Shown here one piece after another: positions 1-10,112 of a stretch of 64,000 bases of DNA. A program made the position numbers and the translations under genes. Positions within the stretch are counted from its first letter, which is position 1; each line of letters starts with the position of its first letter. The notes beneath the pieces are model-generated. The model worked only from the letters and a program-made list of their open reading frames with translations, had not been told where the DNA came from and searched no databases. The DNA comes from Galbibacter kalidii (GTDB taxonomy: Bacteria > Bacteroidota > Bacteroidia > Flavobacteriales > Flavobacteriaceae). The stretch covers positions 372,001 through 436,000 of the forward strand of contig NZ_JAPFGA010000001.1 of assembly GCF_026241135.1 (NCBI RefSeq), in the 5' to 3' direction.

Positions 1-1059
1 CATATCGCCATCAGAATCGGTATGGCCTACGATTTTTAACTTCAAGCCGGGGTCTTCCTGCAATATATCGGCTATTTCCTTTAAAATACCGTAGGATCCC
101 GGTGCTATCTGAAACGAATTCACGGCAAATTGTATTCCCGAAGTACTCCACTTTCCATCTTTGTCCAAGGTACTCCGAATGTCTTTTCCTGCTGCTGCTA
201 TGCGAAGGCCGGTAATGTAAAACCCGTCTTCCGGAGCCGGGATCAATTCTGTGGCCTGGAAATAAAAACTGTTTCGGAGTGATTCCGGCTCAAAAGCGCG
301 GGGTAGGTCAAATATTTTTTTCTGATCCATATACAACCTTATGCGTGTTCCGTTAACACTAATACTAACCTTTATTACTTTTCCTGCCATCTTATTCGCA
401 GGATATTCCTTGTTGGTTTCACGGCCGGAATATATAGAGGTACTATAACCTAATTCTTTTTCAAAATGAGCTATCTTAAAATAAAAAAGCGCTTTGGACC
501 GCAATCCCCTTTTAGCGGGATTGGCACTCCCGGAAAACCCGAAAGTCACGGGGGCACGCTTTATACCTGCCGGATAATACAAATGAAATTCTACCGTGAA
601 ATTTTCCGGCAAAGGCCTCCCGGTTTCGGGATAGCTTAATGTTCTGTCCGGTACCCGCAACCATTTGTCTTCCCGCCCCGTAATGAAAACTACCTCTCCT
701 GAGCCGTTGGTATTCCATTTAGCAGGAAAATCTCCTTTACGATCTATGCCAAAGTCGTCATAAAACAATACTTTGTCTCCGGCAATAAAATCGAATTTGT
801 TATTTATGTTTACGCTTTGTGTTGAGTTGCGTTCCTGTATAACAACTGGTGGCTGACGCTTTTTTCCGCCTGCATTTGTACCCGGCTTGAGGATGCTGTC
901 TGTAACGTTTTCCATTTTCTCTTCCTCCTTGTGCTCCAATTTGCGCTTTACTGTCTTTTGTGCTTTTTTCTTTAGTTTTTTTAATAATTGGGCATGGGTA
1001 TCTGGAATAAAGGTTATTGATAAGGATGCAACCAAGATTATATTGAAATAAAATTTCAT
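1..1059 (-). CDS. OmpA-family outer membrane/lipid-associated protein, truncated by window edge (C-terminal OmpA domain begins ...LKIVGHTDSDGD)
   Basis: Manual reverse-strand translation from ATG (complement of cat at 1057-1059): MKFYFNIILVASLSITFIPDTHAQ... signal peptide; ends at the window edge in the OmpA peptidoglycan-binding motif KIVGHTDSDGD. Not in the supplied ORF track because it runs off the edge. Confidence 0.85.
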   Translation of the reverse strand, partial: MKFYFNIILVASLSITFIPDTHAQLLKKLKKKAQKTVKRKLEHKEEEKMENVTDSILKPGTNAGGKKRQPPVVIQERNSTQSVNINNKFDFIAGDKVLFYDDFGIDRKGDFPAKWNTNGSGEVVFITGREDKWLRVPDRTLSYPETGRPLPENFTVEFHLYYPAGIKRAPVTFGFSGSANPAKRGLRSKALFYFKIAHFEKELGYSTSIYSGRETNKEYPANKMAGKVIKVSISVNGTRIRLYMDQKKIFDLPRAFEPESLRNSFYFQATELIPAPEDGFYITGLRIAAAGKDIRSTLDKDGKWSTSGIQFAVNSFQIAPGSYGILKEIADILQEDPGLKLKIVGHTDSDGDM

Positions 1060-1085
1060 GGTTTCTAAGTTTTTAATGATTTTAT

Positions 1086-2117
1086 CTATTGTAGCATGAC
1101 AGCCACTGCCTCGGCATAGGCATCCTGTGTACCGTCGGTTAGGGGCTGCGGCACGCCATTTTTCCAAAGCATGGCCACATTTCTGGTGTCGTTGTTTTCA
1201 TAGCCTGCTATATAAACATCTTCGCCTATTACCGTTACTGACTGGGCACTGGCATTCTGTGTTCCATCGGTTAGGGGTTGTGCCGTGCCGTTTATCCAGA
1301 GCATGGCTACATATACAGCACCATTTCTTTCATAGCCTGCCACATAGACATCTTCGCCTACTATCGTTACTGACCTGGCTCCGGCATTCCGTGTTCCATC
1401 GGTCAAGGGCTGTGGCACGCCGTTTTTCCAGAGGGTGGCAACGTATATCGTGCCGTTGTGTTCAATCCCCGCCACATAGACGTCTTCGCCCACAACCGCC
1501 ACTGACTGGGCACTGGCATGATTTGAACCATCAGAAAGGGGTTGCGCCACCCCATTTTTCCACAGTGTGGCTACGTTGGCCGTGCCGTTGTTTTCACTCC
1601 CTGCCACATAAATATCTTCGCCTGCAACTGCTACTGAATGGGCCCCGGCACTGTGCAGTCCATCCGTAAGGGCTTGTGGGATACCATTCTTCCAGAGCAT
1701 GGCCACATTGCTGCTGCCGTTGTTTTCAAAACCAGCCAAATAGATGTCTTCGCCTGCAACCGCCACTGAAATAGCCACAGCATCGTATGTTCCATCGGTA
1801 AGGCTTTGTGCATTGCCATTTTTCCAGATCATGGCCGCATTGCTGGTACCATTGTTTTCATAGCCCGTCACATAGATGTCATCGTCCGCAACGGCCACAG
1901 AAGAGGTTCCGGCATTGTGTGGTCCATTGGTAAGGGCTTGTGGTACGCTATCTTCCCATAGGGTGGCCGCGTAATACGTGCCGTTGTATTCACTACCTGT
2001 CACATAGACCACAGGCTCCGGGTTGGGTTGGGGTGGTTTTGGGGTGTCGTCGTCTTTGCTACAGTGTATCAGCATAACGGCCATAAAAAGAAGGTATAAT
2101 AATTTTATTTTTTTCAT
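1086..2117 (-). CDS. Lipoprotein with seven ~44-aa repeats (YVAGxENNGTxxVAMLWKNGVxQPLTDGT...SVAVxGED), predicted 7-bladed beta-propeller
   Basis: ORF with lipobox (LLFMAVMLIHCSKDDD); seven W-(K/E/I)-(N/D)-G/S repeat units; the N-terminal YVTG strand and C-terminal AVAV strand complete one split repeat. Confidence 0.85.
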   Translation of the reverse strand: MKKIKLLYLLFMAVMLIHCSKDDDTPKPPQPNPEPVVYVTGSEYNGTYYAATLWEDSVPQALTNGPHNAGTSSVAVADDDIYVTGYENNGTSNAAMIWKNGNAQSLTDGTYDAVAISVAVAGEDIYLAGFENNGSSNVAMLWKNGIPQALTDGLHSAGAHSVAVAGEDIYVAGSENNGTANVATLWKNGVAQPLSDGSNHASAQSVAVVGEDVYVAGIEHNGTIYVATLWKNGVPQPLTDGTRNAGARSVTIVGEDVYVAGYERNGAVYVAMLWINGTAQPLTDGTQNASAQSVTVIGEDVYIAGYENNDTRNVAMLWKNGVPQPLTDGTQDAYAEAVAVMLQ

Positions 2118-2362
2118 GATTAAAAAGGTTTTGACTTATAATCTTTAATGGTTTTAAAGTAAAAAGGTTAACATGTTTTTTTACTATGTTCTAAAAAGCT
2201 GTTTAAATAAGCTTTGAAGTCATATCTGCCCATGGCCAAGTCGGGGCAGGCGGGACTTTCTCCTTATATAAGTACCCACAATTTTAACTCAGCTGCTTTT
2301 TAGTCCCGTCTCAGCCGATATCGGAATCAGTTAAAAAGGGCAATAACCCTTTTGTTAGCCAA

Positions 2363-3367
2363 TTAAGGCTTTACAGCCACCGAAAGGGCAAAGGAATTTT
2401 GCGTGCCGTCGGTAAGGGGCTGTGCGACCCCGTTTTTCCAAAGTATGGCCGTGTCTGTCGTACTATTACTTTCATAACCTGCTACGTAAACGTCTTCGCC
2501 CGATACAGTTACAGCGTAGGCAGAGGCAAACTGTGTACCATCGGTAAGGGGCTGTGCATTGCCGTTTTTCCAGAGCATGGCGGTTTGGTTTGTTTCATCA
2601 TATTTTCGCCCAGCTACATAAACGTCTTGCCCGCTTACCGCAATCGAATGAGAAAAGGTTTTTTGCATATCATCGGTAAAAGGTTGTGGTGCGCCGTTTT
2701 TCCAGACCGTAGCCTCATCGTTTCCGTAACGTTCGTAGCCCGCGACGTAAACATCTTCTTCTGCCACGACCACCGAATAGCCAGCCGCATACCGTGTGCC
2801 GTCGGATAGGGGCTGTGCCTCCCCGTTCTTCCATAACATAGCGACCGGTGTCGAGTCAGTGAACACAATACCTGTTACATAAACTTCACTGCCGGAAACC
2901 GCAACCGATTTTGCCGATGAATTTTCGCTGGTAAGGGACTGTTCAACACCGTTTTTCCACAATTTGGCCACGTTGTTTTCATGACCTGATACATAGACGT
3001 CTTCGCCCATAACTGCCACTGAAATGGCTTCGGCATAGTGTGTTCCATCGGTAAGGGGCTGAGTTACCCCGTTTTTCCAGAGCATAGCCACGTTGTTGGT
3101 GCCGTTGTTTTCAGTGCCGGCCACGTAAACGTCTTCACCCACAACTGCTACCGAAGAGGCATAGGCTTCTTGCGTTCCATCAGTAAGGGCTTGTGGTACG
3201 CCATCTTCCCAAAGGGTGGCAACATAGTGCGTGCCGTTGTATTCAGCTCCTGCCACATAGACCACCGGGTCGGGGTCGGGTAGGGGTGTTGAGATGTCGT
3301 CGTTTTTGCTGCAGTACGTCAGCATAATGGCCGTAAAAAAAAGGCTTAAGAACTTTATTGTTTTCAT
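2363..3367 (-). CDS. Paralogous lipoprotein with seven ~44-aa repeats, predicted 7-bladed beta-propeller
   Basis: Lipobox (FFTAIMLTYCSKNDD), same repeat consensus and count as 1086..2117. Confidence 0.85.
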   Translation of the reverse strand: MKTIKFLSLFFTAIMLTYCSKNDDISTPLPDPDPVVYVAGAEYNGTHYVATLWEDGVPQALTDGTQEAYASSVAVVGEDVYVAGTENNGTNNVAMLWKNGVTQPLTDGTHYAEAISVAVMGEDVYVSGHENNVAKLWKNGVEQSLTSENSSAKSVAVSGSEVYVTGIVFTDSTPVAMLWKNGEAQPLSDGTRYAAGYSVVVAEEDVYVAGYERYGNDEATVWKNGAPQPFTDDMQKTFSHSIAVSGQDVYVAGRKYDETNQTAMLWKNGNAQPLTDGTQFASAYAVTVSGEDVYVAGYESNSTTDTAILWKNGVAQPLTDGTQNSFALSVAVKP

Positions 3368-3455
3368 GATTTCTGTAATTTTATGGCTTCTACTTTATTT
3401 AAAAGTTTTGAGGAAACCATTTTATTCCGATCTGGGTGTAAATGGCATTGCATGA

Positions 3456-4130
3456 TTAATCAGGTATATTGTAATACGTTTTAACAGCATCATAATCGGA
3501 ATAATCCAGAACCGACTTTGCCGAGAGGTTTACGTTTCCGGGAATAATAACATAACGTATCCTGTTATAAATAATACCTCCGGCCTGACCTTCGGTCTCC
3601 TGACTGGTAAAATCAGAACCGTATTTTGTTATAGTTATCCAGATACTGGTGGAGTTTCTGTATAAAACACTCCTTTTTATGACCAAGTCCCCAGATGTAT
3701 TATGTGTATCCCAGGGCAGCAAAAATGTAGAGCCGTTATTTGTTCTCCAGTATACCAATGTTACCCCGCCTTCTAACCAGGTATCGCTAAAATTACTGTC
3801 CACCACTTCCATCCTTTTAAACCTGGCGGCATCATGCATGTTCCAGTCGGGGAAAAACCAATCGGAGTACATGACATTGGCATTTCCGTCTTCGCCATCC
3901 TGTCCATCCTGCCCGTCTTGTCCATCTTCTCCGGGAGTACCTTGTTCTCCCTGAGTCCCCTGTTCACCTTGTTCTCCTTGTAATCCCTGTTCACCTTGTA
4001 ATCCCTGTTCACCTTGTGGCCCCTGTTCTCCCTGCGGGCCGGGAGGGCCTATATCGCCATCTTCGGCTGAACAGGCTATTAATCCAATACTTACAATCAA
4101 TACGATAAAATAATTAAATGTAGTTTTCAT
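3456..4130 (-). CDS. Collagen-like (Gly-X-Y)n lipoprotein
   Basis: Lipobox ([13 protein letters not shown]), then 20 consecutive G-X-Y triplets ([12 protein letters not shown] ... GED) and a globular C-terminal domain. Confidence 0.85.
   Translation of the reverse strand: MKTTFNYFIVLIVSIGLIACSAEDGDIGPPGPQGEQGPQGEQGLQGEQGLQGEQGEQGTQGEQGTPGEDGQDGQDGQDGEDGNANVMYSDWFFPDWNMHDAARFKRMEVVDSNFSDTWLEGGVTLVYWRTNNGSTFLLPWDTHNTSGDLVIKRSVLYRNSTSIWITITKYGSDFTSQETEGQAGGIIYNRIRYVIIPGNVNLSAKSVLDYSDYDAVKTYYNIPD
3879..4058 (-). repeat. In-frame collagen-like 9-nt repeat tract (20 Gly-X-Y triplets)
   Basis: Direct reading of codons; low-complexity ccttgttctccctg/ccttgtaatccctg units on the + strand. Confidence 0.85.
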
Positions 4131-4230
4131 AGTACGTTACTTTTCATTTTGGTTATTAATTAATTCTTTTTGGAAAGTGGTAGAGGGAAAAATGATTACT
4201 TCAAAAGTAAATCAGCAAGGGAATAGGAAA

Positions 4231-4266
4231 TTTCATATATGTAACAAAGGCTTTCATATATGTAAC
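4231..4266. promoter_or_regulatory. Perfect 15-nt direct repeat TTTCATATATGTAAC, start-to-start spacing 21 bp, about 100 bp upstream of the collagen-like gene start
   Basis: 4231-4245 and 4252-4266 are identical; located in the upstream region of the - strand gene starting at 4130. Confidence 0.45.
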
Positions 4267-4800
4267 CTTTGCCTTAAAGACTGTATTTTAACCCGTTACG
4301 TATTATGATTTGGAAAAGAAAAGTTCTCGAACGTCCTGAACGGAAGATATTGCTGAATATATTGTTTGCTGAAAAACTATATCCGCTCTGGGCAGGTTGG
4401 CTACCTTTACATGAAGATGTCGTATTGGAATTTCGTGACACAGGAAAGCAGCTTTGAGGCCAATCTTGGTGCATAAACGGGAAATAATTTTTGAAAATTT
4501 TGTGACAAACCTGCCATTAGTTAAATACTAAATATTTGCACAATGTTTGTAATTCCGTTATATAATCTATGAAAAAGGGAACATTTTAGGATTACCGCTA
4601 GATAATCTTTCAAGGTTAAGGAATTTCATACTACTTAAAGTATTATCACTTCGCGCAATTATTTCAGCAATAAAGGCACAACTTGAATACTTGATGCTTT
4701 TTCCTGTCGTAAACACCCCTTTAAATAGTCGTTTTTACACGTGGTAAATACGAAATCAATTATTAAACTTTGTATTGTATTCATATAAAGTTATTTAATC

Positions 4801-5301
4801 ATGAAAAGACAGGAAGTTTTAAATGAAATTAAGATCACCTTTTCTAATTTGAAAAGTGCTATTGCTAAATTTTCAGAAGAAGACTTAAATAGAGTGCCTT
4901 TTGAAGGAAGTTGGACGGCCGGGCAGATCACGCAACACATTATTATATGTGCTAGTGGCATACCTGATGAGAAAACAAAACCGGCCGATCGGCCTTACGA
5001 CGAGAAAATCAAGTCCATACGGGACATGTTTTTGGATATGGAAATAAAATTCAAGACAGCACCAATTTTAGAACCGGAAAACCCGCCTCATTCACGTAAT
5101 GAGTTAACGGACACTCTGAATAAACTTGAAGATCAGCATACAGCATCTGCCCAAAATTTGGATATGGAAGCATTGTGCTTGGATATGGAATTACCCACAT
5201 TCGGGCATCTGACCCGCTATGAATGGATACGATTTATGATGGTGCATACACAACGCCATACAAAGCAAATTGAAAATATTTATAATAAATTGAAGGGATG
5301 A
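4801..5301 (+). CDS. DinB-like / DUF1569-like damage-inducible superfamily protein
   Basis: Small alpha-helical ORF: FEGSWTAGQITQHI...; C-terminal MVHTQRHTKQIENI His motif typical of the DinB superfamily. Confidence 0.7.
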   Translation: MKRQEVLNEIKITFSNLKSAIAKFSEEDLNRVPFEGSWTAGQITQHIIICASGIPDEKTKPADRPYDEKIKSIRDMFLDMEIKFKTAPILEPENPPHSRNELTDTLNKLEDQHTASAQNLDMEALCLDMELPTFGHLTRYEWIRFMMVHTQRHTKQIENIYNKLKG

Positions 5302-5411
5302 TAAATTGTTTTTCCTGTCATGTGGAAATGCTGGACATTGAAAAGTGAAGGGAAAAAAAGAATGTGTGTTGAACAATCATATGATTTTAAAAGATTAATT
5401 TTAAACTAATT

Positions 5412-6824
5412 ATGAGTCAAAATAATAATTCCATTACCAAAAAGAGTACTTGGAAGAAATTAAAAGATGCTATCCGAGGTACAAATGCCGACTACACGAA
5501 AATTGATATAAAAGAAGCGATTTTCCTTTTGGCTGTTCCTATGATCTTAGAACTTATCATGGAGTCGACATTTGCCGTAGTAGATATTTACTTTGTTGGG
5601 AAACTGGGGCCTTCGGCTGTTGCTACTGTGGGCTTAACAGAGACATACATGTTTTTACTATATTCCATTGCCATGGGACTTGCTATGGCCGTAACAGCAA
5701 TTATTGCTCGTCGGATTGGAGAAAAAAATCAAGAAGATGCTGCCAAATCTGCCGTACAATCTTTGATTCTTGCGCTGTTGGTTTCATTGCCTTTTTCCAT
5801 TGCGGGCATCTTTTTCTCGAAAGAACTATTGTTGCTAATGGGGGGTGATCCATGGGTGGTTGATGAAGGTTACCGCTATACACAATGGCTACTTGGTGGC
5901 AATATGGTCATTGTTTTTTTGTTTGTCATTAATGCTATTTTTAGGGGAGCTGGTGATGCGGCTATTGCTATGCGGGTATTGTGGATAGCAAACGGTATCA
6001 ATATAGTGTTGGATCCGTTATTGATCTTTGGCTGGGGCTTTATACCGGCTCTGGGTATAGAAGGTGCTGCAATTGCCACCACCATTGGTCGGGGTATAGG
6101 TGTGATGACTCAATTATGGATACTTTTTAAAGGTGGAAAACAAATACGGGTACTGCGCGAACAACTTCAAGTAGATGTTAAAATTATGGTTAATATCATA
6201 AAGACATCATTGGGAGGCATCGGACAAATGATCATAGCTATGACATCCTGGATTTTTTTGATGCGAATCTTAGCTGATATCGGCAGTGAAGCAGTAGCCG
6301 GGTCTACTATTGCCCTGCGGATTATGATGTTTACCTTAATGCCCGCATGGGGACTCTCGAATGCTGCTGCCACATTGGTGGGGCAAAATCTTGGTGCAGG
6401 TAGTCCTGAGAGAGCAGAGCAGTCTGTCTGGAAAATAGGTTGGTACAATATGGTATTTTTAGTATTGGTTTCGGTTGTCTACTTTTTCTTCAACACCCGA
6501 TTAATGCAAATTTTCAGTGATGATCCCAAAGTTATTGCCATTGGCGCTGAATGGATAAAAATCCTTTCCTATTGTTATTTTGTGTACGGCTGGTGGATGG
6601 TCACCGTACAAGCATTTAATGGTGCTGGGGATACCAGAACACCCACAAAAATCAATTTGGTTTTCTTTTGGCTCATACAAATTCCGCTGTCTTACTTGTT
6701 GGCTATCTATTTTGGATGGGAGCATTCAGGTGTGTTTTGGGCTGTATTTGTGTCTGAAACTGCTGTGGGCTTATTTACGCTTTGGCTTTTTACAAGAGGG
6801 AAGTGGAAAACGGTAACGGTGTGA
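5412..6824 (+). CDS. MATE family multidrug/Na+ efflux transporter
   Basis: 470 aa polytopic; IFLLAVPMILELIMESTFAVVDIYFVGKLGPSAVATVGL MATE N-terminal signature and internal repeat. Confidence 0.92.
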   Translation: MSQNNNSITKKSTWKKLKDAIRGTNADYTKIDIKEAIFLLAVPMILELIMESTFAVVDIYFVGKLGPSAVATVGLTETYMFLLYSIAMGLAMAVTAIIARRIGEKNQEDAAKSAVQSLILALLVSLPFSIAGIFFSKELLLLMGGDPWVVDEGYRYTQWLLGGNMVIVFLFVINAIFRGAGDAAIAMRVLWIANGINIVLDPLLIFGWGFIPALGIEGAAIATTIGRGIGVMTQLWILFKGGKQIRVLREQLQVDVKIMVNIIKTSLGGIGQMIIAMTSWIFLMRILADIGSEAVAGSTIALRIMMFTLMPAWGLSNAAATLVGQNLGAGSPERAEQSVWKIGWYNMVFLVLVSVVYFFFNTRLMQIFSDDPKVIAIGAEWIKILSYCYFVYGWWMVTVQAFNGAGDTRTPTKINLVFFWLIQIPLSYLLAIYFGWEHSGVFWAVFVSETAVGLFTLWLFTRGKWKTVTV

Positions 6825-6874
6825 TATATTGTTACAGTTATTTTGAGTGTTGCATTATATATTTTTAATGGTTA

Positions 6875-6906
6875 AGCCCTTGAGGGTTCTGAACCCTTCA
6901 AGGGCT
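6875..6906. other. Strong intergenic hairpin (AGCCCTTGAGGGTT-CTG-AACCCTTCAAGGGCT), possible transcript end of the MATE gene
   Basis: Inverted repeat with one bulge, 50 bp after the MATE stop; no clear U-tract. Confidence 0.4.
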
Positions 6907-7034
6907 GTATGTTAATATTCTACTTTTGGAATAGTGTCTGTAAAAAATTGTAGTTTTATTGTTGGGAGCATCTCAAGATTAAAATACTGAGTTTTATAAC
7001 CCTTTGGTAATAACCAACTTAAACCTTAAACACA

Positions 7035-9809
7035 ATGAAACCAACGCCAAAAACAATAATTCCTTTTTTTATCATAGCGCTATTTTGTGCGCCTGTTTTT
7101 TCTCAAATAAAAATAGATCGATTGTTATGTGAGAACAGGGTCAATCCCATGGGGATAGATAAGATTCAGCCGAAATTTACTTGGATATTGACTTCAGAAG
7201 AAAAAAATAAAACCCAGTCTGCCTATCAAATTCAAGTAAGTAACACTGCGGATGATTTTGATGACGGATTGGTTTGGGATAGTGAGAAGGTAAATTCTGA
7301 TCGATCGGTTCATGTTCAATACACAGGATCGGTGTTAAAATCATTGGAAAAATATTATTGGCGTGTACGGGTTTGGGATGAAAAAGGAAAAGCTTCACAA
7401 TGGAGTCCTCCGGAATTTTGGCAAATGGGGATGTTGAATCAAACCGACTGGAAGGCAGATTGGATTTCTGTCGGATACCAAGAGGATTCTTTACGTCAGA
7501 GTCCGGCTTTGAGAAATGAATTTGAAATCAAAAAGCAGGTAAAAAGCGCTTATGCAGTAATCACTTCACGTGGAATGTATCAGGCTTTCCTCAATGGAGA
7601 AAAAATAGGGAAGGATTACCTCACCCCGGGCTGGACGAGTTATAATAAAAGACTGCAATATCAGATTTATGATATCACTGCTATGATAAAACAAGGAGAA
7701 AATGCTGTTGGTGCATTATTGGGTAGCGGTTGGTATCGAAGTGTGCTTGGATGGGGCGATAATGAAGATATTTATGGAAGCGAGTTAGCTTTACTGATGC
7801 AAATACAAATAGAGTATAGTGATGGTACTAAAGAAATTATAGGAACAGACAAAAATTGGAAATCCACAAAAAGTGCCATTCAAAGCTCAGAGATATACAA
7901 TGGGGAGACGATTGATGCTAGAAAGGCATTGGATAAATGGTCAGAAACTGGTTATAAAGACACTTCATGGACTTCAGTTAAAGTGCAAAACTATGGTTAT
8001 GGGGATTTAATTGCCACTTATAATGAACCGGTAAGAAAGCATGAAGTTATAGTGCCTTTAAATATGATTACAACTCCGGAAGGAGATATAGTCATTGATT
8101 TTGGACAGAACCTTGTTGGTTTTGTTGAAGTGGAAATTGAAGGAAAAGCAGGAGATAGTATAATAATAGACCATGCAGAGGTGTTGGATAAAGCGGGAAA
8201 CTTTTATACAGAAAATTTAAGAGCTGCTGATCAGCAAAATATATACGTGCTAAGTGGTAAGGGAAAAGAACATTTTGAGCCACATTTTACATGGCAGGGC
8301 TTTAGATATATCAGAATAAAAGGAAACTTGAAAAATAAGGTTTCACTTGATAACTTTAAGGCTGTTGCCTTGTATTCAGATATGCGAAAGACTGGTAGTT
8401 TCACTACTTCAAATGAATTATTAAATCAATTACAACATAATATTCAATGGGGACAGCGAGGGAACTTTTTAGATGTGCCTACCGATTGTCCGCAGCGGGA
8501 TGAAAGACTGGGATGGACCGGGGATGCTCAGGTGTTTTTTAAAACAGCGGCATACAATATGCATGTAGATAATTTCTTTTCCAAATGGATGAAAGATGTG
8601 GCTGCCGATCAAAAAGAAGATGGAAATGTACCCTTTGTCATTCCAAATGTTCTTGATGAAAATTCCGCCGGATCCGCTGGTTGGGCAGATGCTGCGACCA
8701 TCATACCATGGGATATGTACCTTGTTTATGGAAATGAAGATATATTGAAAGAACAATACGATAGCATGAAAAGTTGGGTGGATTTTATGAATAGTAAGAG
8801 TACAAATTATTTATGGAACACAGGATTTCACTTCGGAGATTGGTTGTTTTACAGACCAGATGATGATAATGACGGAAGGGCTGCAATTACCGATAAATAT
8901 TTGATAGCGCAATGTTTTTTCGCGCATTCTACCCAGTTGTTAATAAATGCTGCTAAAGTGTTAGGAAAGCAGCAGGACGTTGAAGCATATTCAAATTTGT
9001 TTCAAAATATAAAAGATGCTTTTGTAAAAGAGTATATGACACCCAACGGGAGATTAGTCTCAAGCTCACAAACGGCTTATGTCTTAGCTTTGCATTTTGA
9101 TATGCTACCGGAAAGCTTGAGAGCTCAAGCTGCAGAGCGATTGACAGAAAATATTAAAAGTTATAATTATCATTTAACCACAGGATTTTTAGGAACTCCT
9201 TATCTGGGTTTGGTGCTCTCAAAATTTGGATACCACGATCTTGCGTACACCTTGTTATTGCAGCAAACATATCCTTCGTGGTTGTATCCCGTTACAGCCG
9301 GAGCTACTACCATTTGGGAGCGTTGGGATGGACGTAAGCCTGACGGAAGCTTCCAAACCCCGGGTATGAACTCATTTAATCACTATGCATATGGAGCTAT
9401 CGGCGATTGGATGTATAGGGAGTTGGCCGGAATTAATAATTCAGAAGAGATTGGAGAAACAGGATATAAAAAGATTGTTTTAACTCCTCATTTCAAGAAC
9501 TCATACGTATCCGATGAAGTGAAAAAACAAAACAAGGCTGAAAAACTAAGTGAAGTAAATGCAACTCTGGATACCTATTATGGTACTGTACAATCATACT
9601 GGAAAATCAATGGTGGTCAGGTAAATTATAACATAAGCATACCGGTGAATACTTCTGCTGAAATACATCTTCTAGAAACCCAAATAGGTAGAATAAAAGA
9701 AAGTGGAAAGAAAATATCCAATTCCGATAAAAACATCAGGATAGAAACCAATGGTAATGGAGTTATTTTATATGTAGGCTCCGGTAATTATAGTTTTTCT
9801 ATGAATTAA
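7035..9809 (+). CDS. GH78 alpha-L-rhamnosidase (secreted)
   Basis: Signal peptide; RLLCENRVNPMGIDKIQPKFTWIL N-domain, GQNLVGFVEVEIEG, DCPQRDERLGWTGDAQVF, GATTIWERWDG motifs of bacterial rhamnosidases. Confidence 0.95.
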   Translation: MKPTPKTIIPFFIIALFCAPVFSQIKIDRLLCENRVNPMGIDKIQPKFTWILTSEEKNKTQSAYQIQVSNTADDFDDGLVWDSEKVNSDRSVHVQYTGSVLKSLEKYYWRVRVWDEKGKASQWSPPEFWQMGMLNQTDWKADWISVGYQEDSLRQSPALRNEFEIKKQVKSAYAVITSRGMYQAFLNGEKIGKDYLTPGWTSYNKRLQYQIYDITAMIKQGENAVGALLGSGWYRSVLGWGDNEDIYGSELALLMQIQIEYSDGTKEIIGTDKNWKSTKSAIQSSEIYNGETIDARKALDKWSETGYKDTSWTSVKVQNYGYGDLIATYNEPVRKHEVIVPLNMITTPEGDIVIDFGQNLVGFVEVEIEGKAGDSIIIDHAEVLDKAGNFYTENLRAADQQNIYVLSGKGKEHFEPHFTWQGFRYIRIKGNLKNKVSLDNFKAVALYSDMRKTGSFTTSNELLNQLQHNIQWGQRGNFLDVPTDCPQRDERLGWTGDAQVFFKTAAYNMHVDNFFSKWMKDVAADQKEDGNVPFVIPNVLDENSAGSAGWADAATIIPWDMYLVYGNEDILKEQYDSMKSWVDFMNSKSTNYLWNTGFHFGDWLFYRPDDDNDGRAAITDKYLIAQCFFAHSTQLLINAAKVLGKQQDVEAYSNLFQNIKDAFVKEYMTPNGRLVSSSQTAYVLALHFDMLPESLRAQAAERLTENIKSYNYHLTTGFLGTPYLGLVLSKFGYHDLAYTLLLQQTYPSWLYPVTAGATTIWERWDGRKPDGSFQTPGMNSFNHYAYGAIGDWMYRELAGINNSEEIGETGYKKIVLTPHFKNSYVSDEVKKQNKAEKLSEVNATLDTYYGTVQSYWKINGGQVNYNISIPVNTSAEIHLLETQIGRIKESGKKISNSDKNIRIETNGNGVILYVGSGNYSFSMN

Positions 9810-10018
9810 CCTACCGTTATAGTATGCGTTGCAGCTGGTGTGAACGTCACGCTTTTGTTGTTTCCTTTTTGTCAAACATTAATAAATCTCCATGTTTATT
9901 TAGAATGTTTGATGTATTTTCTTCTCTTTTTAATGCTTCCATTGATAAACTGCTAATATAGTATCAATATCAGCTAATATTTAAATATTTCCTAGGACTA
10001 ATAATTATAATTTTACAA

Positions 10019-10033
10019 GTGTTAAACTAACAC
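10019..10033. promoter_or_regulatory. Inverted repeat GTGTTA-AAC-TAACAC upstream of SusC-like gene, candidate operator
   Basis: Perfect 6+3+6 palindrome in the upstream intergenic region. Confidence 0.3.
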
Positions 10034-10112
10034 TAAATAATCTTTACCTAAATGCAATGTGTTTGGATAGAGAGGGGTATAACTAATTAAAAACACAATT
10101 TTAACCAGTAAA

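Noticed and set aside
1127-1669. 180-aa + strand ORF
   Set aside because: Antisense to the seven-repeat lipoprotein gene; it exists because the repeated coding sequence is open on both strands.
3649-3954. 101-aa + strand ORF with CPSCPS repeats
   Set aside because: Antisense shadow of the collagen-like gene.
1086-4130. Possible CRISPR or noncoding repeat array
   Set aside because: The repeats are in-frame 132-nt (propeller) and 9-nt (collagen) coding repeats with no spacer structure; no cas genes.
4801-6824. DinB-like and MATE genes as part of the glycan system
   Set aside because: Common housekeeping/stress genes with no functional link visible; separated from GH78 by a strong hairpin.
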